A DNA stretch of 64,000 nucleotides, taken from Dendrophyllia cribrosa (taxonomy: Eukaryota; Cnidaria; Anthozoa; Scleractinia; Dendrophylliidae). Shown here one piece after another: positions 44,901 to 56,900 of this stretch; the first letter of the stretch is position 1; each line of letters starts with the position of its first letter. Both the position numbers and the translations under genes were made by a program. Location of the stretch: contig JAJLRJ010000002.1 of the NCBI GenBank assembly GCA_024195265.1, positions 23,283,236-23,347,235 on the forward strand. The letters run 5' to 3'. Under the pieces are notes generated by a model. The model did no database searches. It was given only the letters and a program-made list of their open reading frames with translations, and was not told the DNA's origin.

Positions 44901-47900
44901 TACGAAAGCATATAATCTTGCGATTCATGATGTGCTCCACCATGTGCTATCGAACCTCGATTTGGAAGTCTTTAGAGCTGTCTTTAGTCTTTGCTTTGGT
45001 TTTGCATTAAGTGTTGTAAGTGAAAGAGTAAATTCTACTTACGACAGAAGTTGCACGTCAGGGCGCACATATTTCTCATTTGCAGCCGTACATCTGGTTT
45101 CATTGATTTACAGTACCCCTCTTCTTTCAGCCTCGGACAGCGAGACGCCACCTTGTCCTTACAATCATGCGTTTCTAAAGTGAAACGTAAGTGATCAACA
45201 ATGAATGTATTAAAATTATCAGGCCGATACACAAGTGGAAGATGGTTGTTTTCAGCTTTGAGTGACTAGCGGTATACACCTCACTACAAACTTAAAGCGG
45301 ATACAGAAATGCCACAATAAACAATTTCTGGTGGAAGTACAACAACGTGCACAACAGTGTGTAATGGCGAATTCCTCCAACCTATTACAATTTGGAAATG
45401 ATGATTGTGATAACAAACACGGAAAAGAAGTTTGACGAGCATTGTTTTTAATTACATTAAAAATGACAAAATGTATTCGTTTGCATGCCAGCGAATAAAT
45501 TTTGTTCAAGAATTTACATTTTAAGCTGGAGACTAAAGGGGACTTAGCTTTCCTTACCAGCGACACAAAACGCACAACTCCTTCTACAAGCCTGCATCAT
45601 CATGTGCTTGTATCGATCATGAGTGCAGTATTTCCACCTCGCCCAAGCTCGGCATCGAGGATCCCGGTCTATGCATTCCTTTTCCGCTAAAAATGGATGA
45701 AAGTTTTTTTTTGTTAAAAATATACTTTAAGAAAAATTGAACGAGAAAGAATGAATAAGCTGACTCGATCTACCAAGATCCTTATTCTCCTTTGTTGACT
45801 CAAACTAGTAACGGTAGCAACCTCATCCCCAAGGTCTTCTCCGTTTTTTCAAATTCAAAATGGCGGGTCGGGCAGAGAAGAAACGCCATTTTGAATTTAA
45901 AAAAGCGAAGAAGACCGTGGGGACGAGGGTGAAACGACAGTGCAGGATATTGTGGCAATGAAACACACCACAATTTAAAGGGGCACTGTTATGGGGTTAT
46001 TTTATGCCATTTTCAAAACCAAAAAATGTTTTTGTATTAACAGAAACCGACAAATAATGGTCCCGTTTTGTGATCAATTACCACGCTAGTGTACCAAAAC
46101 GGTCAATGAGTGTCTCTAGTCATTAATGCCTGGGTATGAATGAATTATAAGGCAAGTTCACACATTTTTATCTCGTGAATGCGCGAAGCGTTGAACGAGA
46201 CAAAGGAGGATTTTTCAGGTATCCCATGATGCAACGCGAATAAACTATATTATCAACTGAAAAATTGCGTGACCAGTCATTTGCCATGGTGTTGCTCGAA
46301 GCGAGCGCATCGTCCACTGCGTAGATTTTAGCAGTCAAACATATCACATCGTCCAATCTGGCTTGCTGTAGGTTGCCAACGGTATTTAGTACACGTTTGC
46401 TTCCCTAAAAAGTAAAGAGAGCGGCGACTTTGTTTATTTCTGAACACGGACAAATTAAAAGGCATCGATGACACTGTAAGACTTTCCGGATTTCTGGATT
46501 TCCGGTAGATGAAAAAATATTGCCATCTTCCATATCACTTGTAAAAACATGAACATCAAGCGATTTATTAGCTTCAAACCGAAGGAAAAATGTCAAACGA
46601 TCATATGATTTGACCAAACTCATAAAAGGAAGCTGCAATTGCACTGAATACGATATTTCCTTCGACTGTAAAAACCAAAACAGAATCTGCAATGTACGCG
46701 ATCGAAGCGAATTTCAACAACGTGATGGCGCCGATTTTGACTAAAATTCAACCGTCATAAATTCTTACAAAACGTGGGGACTTAAGGGGACCTTGTACTG
46801 CATTTAAAAGAGTCACTCTCCGGGCACTATCAGGCGTAATTATATGCTGAAGTCCCCAGGATTAAAAACGAAACACGGCAAAACAGATTAAGGGTTAAAA
46901 CACAACAAAGAAACGAAGCAGATCAGCCATGCATGCCACTCGAAACAAAGACAAAAATATTGCGATACATAGGCAAACAGGCTCGGATCAAATGATATCT
47001 AAGTAAACTTTAATGTACATAGAAACCAAATAACGATTTGATTCACCTTTTATCGCGATGGAAACGAAGAAAACGTCTCGTGAAGATCAGTAAAATTTCA
47101 CCATGTGTACTCGCCATCGCAGGAAGATCGTTAATTACGCGCTAGGTGTCATGGGATACCTGAAAAATCCTCCTTTGAACGAGACATAGTATACGGGGAC
47201 AGATATGCAAATTTTCGCTCGTTCCATCATCTTTAAACTTTTTTAATTCCCTAGTGTGTTACGTGTTAAAAGATGGTTGTTGTAAGTCTTCTCAAGCCTA
47301 ATGGCTCACAACTGCTGTAGCATTATCCGGTTTCGGTAGCATGAAGCGACTGAGAGTATTACTACTCCCCCCTGAATAGGATGCTAGTCCATCGCAAGGT
47401 TACCCCCCAGCATTATGTTGCCGGTACCCATTTATATACCTGAGTGGAGAGAGACAACATGGAGCAAAGTTTCTCGTCTGAGGAAACAACACGACGGCAG
47501 AGACCGACCTTCAGGTTGAAAGTCCGACGCGCTAATCACTACACCACTAGACCACCCTAGTGTATTACGTGTTAAAAGATGATTACTGTAGTAAACGTTT
47601 TGAAATCCCCAGTGTAATTAAGTCATCCAGTTGTCTAGACAGTCTCGTTTCACATAATGCATATTTATGTCACGCTAAGAGGTTTTAAAACTAAAACACC
47701 GATTTGTGGACTTAACGTTACGTTGTTTCGTATCACGAGATGGCTCTTAGAGCCCTTTGATCGTTTCCAAAATGAACGGGCTGGAGCAGACCATGATTTG
47801 TTCCTTTTTAAACAATTGGTGGATTTCTTTCTCTCGGTATTTAAGCATTTTTTTGTTTATAAGCAACGGCATTGTAGCATGGTTTTGACCAGAAAATATC

Positions 47901-50900
47901 AAAATCCCCGCGACATTGCCGCCTTAAGCTTCTTCGTGATTACATGTGAACAGAACTGATCCTAATGAGTCGCACATACCAAGGGCTATCAGTCTTAGTT
48001 ATTGCACCATATAGCGGTTTTCATTAAAGTGTCGTAAAACCAAAACCAAAGTAATTACTCGGACAAATCACAACAGTCGTAAACAATCCAATGAACCAAT
48101 CAGAGCTCGAAGCAAATACATGTAGCCGGTGCCAAGCGCGGGAAAACGCGTACAGGCAAGTCATGATTGGTTTTGGTTTTACTTCTGATTGGTCAAGAAA
48201 GTGGCGCGAGATTTTTAAGCCAATCATAAACCGTAGCAATACAAAACCAAAGCAATTGCGAAATTACTTTCGATACTCAATTGAAAACCGCTCCAAAATG
48301 TTTTTTTTTTATGCAGCACTTACTGCAAATACGGCAGCTCTTTCTGCATTTGATTTTCATGATATCTGGTCTCCTCTCACAGTAGCCGTGTTTAGCCCAC
48401 AGAACGCAAGCATCCTTGCTGTCTACACATTCGCTCTTAGACGTTTCTTCAACTTTGTTGGCTGTTAAAAGAAAAGAAAATTACCCTTGTTATCCGTGTT
48501 CGGTCGCATGAGAAGTACATGCAGGGGCGTAGCTACCTGTACGCACGTACGCACGTGCGTACCTGAAAAAGTCGAGAAAAAAAAGAAAGATTTGGGACTT
48601 TCGGGTTGGGGGTGGGGAAGTGAGGGGTGTTTGAAGTTAGTGATTGTGCGTACCTTTGAAGAAATCCTGGCTACGCCCCTGACATGTACACACTTGTCCA
48701 ATCATGGGAGTGGGGGGGGGGGGGGGGGGGGGGGCGAAGGGAGGGGGCAGGATTGTTAATGTGGTACTGAAACGAACTATTTCTTTAAAAAACAACAAAC
48801 TACGTCGTTTACGAGAATCCGGTTAATACAGACGCACCATTAACATCGACAGCTTCCGTGGATCCTGTGTTGTCTGGATTAACGGCTTTAACTGTACCTC
48901 ATCATCCCATCACGTTGGGATCCGAGTCCTAAGTCAAGCACAAGAGAAGCCCAAGAGTTGTCTCTTATGATAAATCAGTCAGTCAGTTCAGTTCCGTCGA
49001 CCTACGTGACGAGGCTTAAGTCGGGCACGGTGCCTGACATTCCACACATCACGGTCTGTCATAAGACAGGCCAGCTCCTCCTTTGTCCTCTATACTCCAG
49101 CATGCTCAATCATCATGATAGATGATAGATCGTTGTTAATCATATGGAGACTACCTTTACAAAGTACTTCAATAGTTGATTACCTGTTTCACAAGCGTTA
49201 CAGCTTCGCTTGCAGTCTGTCAGCATGAAATCCCGGCGCGACTCACAGAAACCTTTCTGGGCCCAGAATGCACAGGCCTTGCTCGTGTCACGACAGTTTG
49301 GATCATCCGTCCTCTCCGTAGTTTTTGCTGTGGAAATGTTAAAATTGGGTCAAATGAGAACGAAAGACAATAGAGCTGACCAGAGTTCAAGTTTTTATCC
49401 TTGTTTGACGTGCTCTATATATATGCTCTATGTCCTTTTCGGAAGCGCAACGTGAAGAACAGGAGGCGCCTCATCAAAAAGAGAATTTACCTTGATTTGA
49501 TAAGGGTGAAATGTTTCCTCTAATGGTTACCAGGCCCCCGGTTTGAGCACTCCTAACGGCCCGCCTTTGTCGCTTCAGTGATTCACGATTAGAATTTTCT
49601 GTTGATTGATAAAGTATAAAAAGTGAAGGGAAAATCTTTCGGCGCATTCTTTGTAAACAATTTAAGCCTTAACCAACGTACCAGTACGGAAAGTGAGAAC
49701 GCGTGTTTTTTTATCCCAACTCTGAGAACTGTTCTAATGAACTTGACAACCATTTTTTTTTTTACCTCAGCGCGGATTCCATCGTGTGGGGTGTTGCCTC
49801 TTTGGTATCTAGTCGTAGTTTTCCATTTGGACCCCCGGGGGGCTCCCCCGGGGCCGTATTCACGAAAGCATCCTAAGTCCAAAGAGCCTCCTAAGATATA
49901 ACTTAGGAGATAACTGGTATTCACGAAGACCTCCTATTTTAAGACATGTCTTATTTTTTCTTCTTAACTTAGGACCTCCTAAATTTTTAAGACATGTCTT
50001 AACTGGTATTCACGAAGACCTCCTAACTTAAGATATGTCTTAATTTTTCTCCTAAACTTAGGAGGTCAAAATTGACCTCCTAACTTATTAAAACATGTCT
50101 TGACGGAGGCTAAATTCGATTGTTAACGAGTTTTACGTCGATTTTCAGCGTGATTATTGTGTATCACAATAGTTACCGATTAGATAAACATTTTAAAGCA
50201 GAAAAATTAACTATTTCTAGTGATGTCAAACAACACGGTTAGTTTTATATAGGCCTTCGTGTTAACGGGTTCCACATCTCTTTCTCTTTGCAGAGTTATA
50301 TTTCCGTTTTTCGTGAAAATAAGCCCTTGTACAAGAAATATCGAAGTAGACCCTATTAAAATGATGATGGATTTGTTTGTTGCTTTGGCTACTGACCATG
50401 AACGAAGATATTATCACGGTTTAGCTATCTTAAATTCGAGATGAAATAAAGATTATTGTATCGTCATTGTGATTACAACAACAATTTACACAATAAAAAA
50501 TATTCATTCATGTAATTTTCATAACTTATTATTCATAAGATCGCGCCATATAAACTGTCTCTGATTGGTTTACTTTTACTAATCGATAACTGCCCGCGAC
50601 CATTAAACTTAGGAGACTGCTAAGTTACGCTTACCTTAGGATGGTCATAAGATATCGTTCGTGAATAGCACTTAGGACATATCTTAGGAAGCTCCTAAAT
50701 TTTCTCTTAAGTTATATCTTAAGATATATCTTAGGTAGGATTTCGTGAATACGGCCCCCGGCTATTAGCAGTGTATTAGCAAGCTAATGGTTTAAAGGGG
50801 CTATGTCATGTTTTTGGCTCAAACTGTGCTAGAATTAAACCTGAGCATGTTATTTTAAACACGAAATGCTCTCAGAACACCAAGAAGAAGATATCAAGTA

Positions 50901-53900
50901 AATTCTTAAAGGAAGAACAAGCCATAATCAGTTTTCATTATTTTTTTTTTAAAGAAAAAAGCTTTCCATCCTGTTCATCTGTAGTCAGAGACACTTGTTT
51001 GTAGTTTCAGCTACTCTTAGAACAATTTTAAACAAACCTGGGCCATTATTTTAGGGGCAGTACGCAGCCCTTACAAGGTCTTCTCTGATTTGCTGAGAAA
51101 ACAATAAAACAAACAACACAACAATGGACCCTAGCCCCGAAAACGATAGAGCTGCGTCAGTGATACCCAGGTTCAATGAAATTAGAGGTTGTTAAGAGCT
51201 GCGTGGTATCTGTTATTTTTGGGTTTCCGTTGATGTTAATACTACTTTTGGTTTTTCAAAAGTGACACTAAAAACTGGTGACATATCTCCTTTTATGGAC
51301 AAAATTTACTGCCCTAAAAATTTGAGATGAGATTTTAATATTCTACGTGTATGAAGCTTGCATTGCTGGTAAAACGGCACAAGAAACTGAATCTTTTTCT
51401 CAGTTTCTACTCCTGATAGAAGGGGGCTAAACCAACAAGAGACCATCTTTCTTGGGTGGGAGAGGAAAGGGGATACATAAAGAGACCACCAGTCTTTTTT
51501 TGTAAAAAGGTGGGTTCTATCCGAGTACAATAGTTTTGACCTTTTCCGTTACCTAAATCTACAAAAAGCTGGCCTTACCATCACATTTGTACATCATGTT
51601 AACCTGACGAGCATCAAGCCTGGAAATCCTTCTATAGGGGCGTGCCCGTACCTTCCTGTCCAGAGGCACTATGGTTTTTCTTCTGGATGATCGGGAGAAG
51701 GCGTTTAACTTGTAATGCATAATACTTGAGTAATCATACGGCGAGTTCAACGAGTCAACAGCTTGCCAAGTTTGCTTCATAAAGGCGTGCTCCCAACCTG
51801 ATTGTAGGGAAAAACATAGTGAAACGACGTTGCAAGTAATAAGTAATAGGTAGGTACCATTATATTATCGATTAATAAATTTAACCGTTGAGAAAAAAAT
51901 CACTAAAACGGCAACAGCAAAAGCGATAAAGAACAAGAAATGCCGCACCAAGTAATTTTCTCAAAATCAATTCAATCTCGATTTAACAGGGACTGTGCCA
52001 CGCTATGCTTCCGCAAATCTTTCCATTGCTCGACAAAATACATTAAAGGGGCATTGTCACGCAGATTTTGCTGTGTTTTGGTCAAAATACACTAAATATA
52101 TGACAAAGTACCTTTGCTCAAACATAAAATTGCTTTTAGAACACCAATAAGATAATATCAAGTGATTTATTCAAGAAAGAACAAACCATAGTAAGTTTTT
52201 CTGCGATTTTTCTACGACTCTTGCTAGGGACTTGAAAAAATTGGCCAATTTTTTCAAGTTACAACCAATTTCCATCCTGGCCATCCGCAGCCAAAGATAA
52301 CGAATACTAGTTTCTGTGCACCGATAGAGTATTTGTTAATAAAACTAGACCATTATTTGTAGGTTTCCATTGAAACAAATATGTTTTTTGGCTTTTCAAA
52401 GTGATACTAAAAATAGGTGACAGTGTCCCTTTAAGTTCTCAGAATACCACCACTACAAAATATTCTCAAACGCAATAATATTTAACTTTAAATCATAGAG
52501 TGGTTTTCAATTGAGTGTCGCAAGTAATTTCACGGTTGCTTTGGTTTTGCATTGCTACGCTTTGTGATTGGCTAAAAAATCTCGCGCCACTTTATCAACC
52601 AATCAGAAGTAAAACCAAAACCAATCGTGAATATCTCGCACGCGTTTTCCCGCGCTTGGCGCCGGCAACATATATTTGCTTCGAGTTCTGATTGGTTCAT
52701 TGGATTGTCTGTGTCTGTTGTGATTGGCCAGAGTGATTACTCTATGAACCTGTAGTAATTTCAATGTACAAAGCACGTATCAGCGCACAATGTTGTATTA
52801 TGGAGAAGTTTTGGTGCAACGAACAAAATTTTCGTTATTTGGAATTACACTGTTAACACATTGTTCAACTTGCGTCCTTGGTGAAATCGTATTATGGACG
52901 GGTGGTCGTTTACCAGAGGTTGAAAAGTAATACTGGAAAAAATTTGAATTACCAACGTTGAAAGTGGTAGCGGTTGGTATTTCGGAGATGTAGTCGCTTA
53001 CGGGAGGTGATCACACATGACGGTTCGACTGTATTTGTAGTTTTGAAAAGGATCAACGAGAGTTTCGTTCACTGACCTTTGTTTATGTTTTTCCAAACTA
53101 TCCTCACATACTTGTCTCTGTCAGGCCTGCTCTGTTCGTGCCAAAATCCAATCACGTGGCCTATCTCATGTACCATCACGTGATGAAACTCGCAGCCATA
53201 TCCAACAGACACTTCCCGGCGTCGATTGCGCGACTTACCCACTGTGCTGTAGCAGCTGAATTCCAAAATAAACATCAATGATGGTGGGAAATTATCAATG
53301 ATGATCAAAACATTTTCCTTATCAGTTAATGCAAATTATATTGTGGCTTAGAACCTTCTGAAGGTAGAACGATTATTTTCTTTATATGAGCCTTTTATCT
53401 TATAGTGACACCAATTTAAGCAACTGGGAACGCTTTAAGCTTACCAAGCTTATTATATTTTGTCAATTGGTCTGTGTGGCAGGCATACAAGGAGAGGGAA
53501 GGGAAAGGGAGCAAAATAAAAGAGAGGAAGATTGGGGATAGACGGCTAGCAGTCCCCCTCTGAATAGTCGAGCGGGCGAGCAAATACGCGATCGGCGCGG
53601 CGATCGACCGAGCAAGCGAAAGTAATGCGAGCCGAGGAGGCGCTGGGGAAGAGGCTCATTCGCTCGCTCCAGTCTCACCGAGATTGTTTCCCGCTCGATT
53701 GGCTGAAAAGAGACAGCTAGCAGTCTGGGTTGGGAAGAAGAACCTCAACTACCGGCCCCTTCCATACCGGTTTCTACGGGAGGCACTCACTTAGGCCACG
53801 GATACGTTTGAATACTTGGATACATTTACGAATGGAACAGTAAGTAATTGACAAAAGAGCTTTAACAGCAAGACAAATGGTGATTAACAACTATTCACCG

Positions 53901-56900
53901 AAGTGGTAGTCTCCCACGCAGCCGTTATAAGAGTTTGTCGCGCAACGCTCCTGCGCCGTAGTGGAGGTGGCTAGTGATGGAATTTTACCAAGCCGCGAAG
54001 TTTTAAACCAAAACAGTGAGATAATTTAGCACGAAATGATGATTTTTAACTCATTTATTCCTGTCAACGATTATAGTTTTCGCGCGCAAATTGCTTGGAG
54101 GTGAATAGCACTTGCTATCCCGCGTTTCAGTAGCCAATCAGAGCGCGCCAACAACGCTATCCATTGTTTTAGTGTATACTAAATTTCGTTATCCACGAGA
54201 AAAAAAAAACTTTATTCATCGACACTCTATTGAATAAACGGAGAGAATAAAATTTAATTGGTTTCCATTTGAGTACTAATGATCGGAAGATTAACTGGTA
54301 ATACGCTCGCGAAAAACTCTTCGATCATTTGGAAACACTCTTATATTAACGATCGTTAGCAATCGATCTCAAGAAATAGGAACCATCCTATATTTAATCT
54401 TGGTTTCCATATGATTAGCATTGACCGTATACGTAAGCAGTAAGCGATCACATGATTGCGGAGATTTTGACCAGTGATTTAGCAATTGAGAAGGACCTCA
54501 GTTGCCTCAGTGTCTCGCTACGAGCAAGAAATATTAATGATTATATGTGCGAAAGTACTTACTGAGGCCCCCTGAAAAAAGTGACATAGTCCTTTTCTTT
54601 TTCATCTTTTCTCGGCACAAACTTGATGCAGGTTTTTGATTCCCAGTCGTCCATAGCTATTCTAATAATCCTTTGAAGTTCAGGCATATTTTCTGTATGA
54701 CAAGAGATATACAGTACATGTTAAATTATATAAAGTAAACACTGCATTACTAAAACGCGCTAATTACTAGTTATCAGCAAATTTATACCCACTTGTTGCG
54801 GTTGAAGAAATAATTCTGAAAAGGACAAAAATGGATATACCATTTGTCCTCATATTATAATAAAGAAATAAAAAAACGCGCTGAGTGCAAGTCCCATGAC
54901 TTAGTTTTCTTGATTCTGCCATACAACCAACAACTTTACCCACCCACCCATCCCTCTCCCAGTCCGTGCACTTGTCACAGGTTTAGATTACGTTGACCTT
55001 ATACTTTAATCGCTTTGGTTTTGTTAGTTTTGAGCTCAGTAGTTGATGTACACAGTCTACATGTTATGTTAATCACTATTTGGGAATAAAGTGTTGTTGG
55101 CTTGTGCGGCGGACAAATTGCATTGAGTGTGTGAGACTCTCTGTTTTCTAGCCTGTCCCAGGCGTTCAGATAGTGGGAAGCGCAGTATACGCGCGCGCGA
55201 GGGCAAAATATCTATCTGAATCCCTGAAACAGGTTATCTGTCTTCCGAGTCCAAGTTATGGTGTGTAAACTCGGCATTCGCTCGTACCCACCCCAACCGA
55301 ATGCGCACACCCGCAACACAGGCTATGGTATGGTATATTTTCTTGACTTACCCAAGCTGCAGTCAAAGATATAAGGAATGATTCCATTTTCCCACAGTAA
55401 GGTCTTTTCTCGGGTTGCAGCCGGCGCTTTTGGCGGGAGAATTAAGTCGTCCTCGCTGCTTGGTACATCAAGAAGAGCCCTTTGGTGGTCAGTGAGCTTC
55501 ATGTCACCGTATAACCAGAAATCTGGCATGATCTTAGGGCTGGAGTTCTCTTCTGTTTAACATAAAATTAAAGAGGTTTTTAGGAATATGTTGGATTATT
55601 TGCCTATGGCAATTTTTGATTTTCCTATCAAAAAGTAGCACGCGCAGCTCACCGGAAATGAAAATACCGCGTAAAATCGCGCGAACCAGAAATAAATCGT
55701 GCATAAAATATTCCTCTTTATCTCGAAAGTTTGTTCGGTGACTTATCCTGATTTTCTGTATGCAAGCAGTATTTGGTATTTCCTATCTTATACAAAAGTT
55801 TGATAAAAAAATAATCTAGCGGAATTTTTTTCTTATCTGACAACAACCTTTTTGGAAATAACTTGATTTCCACTAGATAGATTTTTGTTATAATGCCAAA
55901 AAGAAAAGAAAAGAAGTTGTGCTCTCCAAATTGAGAAAAAAACTTATAGGTCACCGAGTTAGTTTCAAAAATAATTAGCGAAAACTGAGTTTTATAGGCT
56001 CTTTTCAGATTGCTGCACTGTTGCCATGGTAATGGCTATGACGTCATAAGCACCCTTAAAGTATTGTCTGATAATAGTGTCGTATAGATAACCAAACGTT
56101 TTCCATATCACCGGTTGCGTTATTTTTTAATATTTCATCATTTAGACACACTATTGAAAGCAAGAAACACTTACGAGCCTCCTTAAGGCAACTTTTCTTG
56201 CAACGTTACGCGCAACAGTTGCAGAAGTAGAATCGAGTTCTACTTTAGCGACGTCGCGCGCAACAAATTGCATCGTGTGACGTCACCCCCAAAACATCTT
56301 GTTGCGCACAACGCTGCAAGAAAAATTGCACCGTATGTCCGGGCCTTTACGCTCGCGAAAACCACCTGCCGCGTGTCGCATATCTTCGCGCGCGCTCTCC
56401 TGTTTCTCTTGCTTGACTAGCCCTGAGAGAAAATAGAGACTACTTGTTGTGTAGTAACAGCCTGTCAAATGTAAAGAAAACGAGTGGTTTCGTTCCTTGT
56501 TCTTCTCGAGTGTCTGACAAAGAAAAAAACTTAATTGTCGAAGTCTATAGCCATGTTAAACAAATATAATGAATTGAAGTTGACGATGTTTTTTGTTTCG
56601 TTTCAGACTCTCACTTTTGTCAGTTCTTCCAACCGGCAACTTTGCAGCCTACCGAGACAGTTTTCTAATTCTTTAATAAGTGTAAAAAGTAATAGGTCAC
56701 CAGCAATTGGATAACAAATATCACACAATAACGATCGTAATTTGCTTTTGGTTACTGAAAACGTTAGCTTAGCCCGCAATGCAGGCGTTTTTTTTGCGGG
56801 CGAGTGCCATCTTGGATTTTCAATCCAAGATGGTACCCAAACATTTTGCGAAGAAAATATTCAGTGCTTGTTCGCTACAAAGTACACCTGCACTGCAGGC

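Larger units (their letters stand above)
37344..49327 (-). other. Array of ten ShK-domain exons
   Basis: Each of ten consecutive exons encodes one ShK (SXC) domain with six cysteines, and each begins and ends in phase 1. Lengths are 144, 138, 129, 132, 186, 132, 141, 138, 138 and 126 bases, all multiples of three. Typical cores are [11 protein letters not shown] and CKRSCNAC in the first, and [10 protein letters not shown] in the last. ShK domains can block potassium channels as free peptides, but in metazoan proteases they are common accessory modules; no channel activity is implied. The fifth has a long N-terminal linker ([12 protein letters not shown]). Confidence 0.92.
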
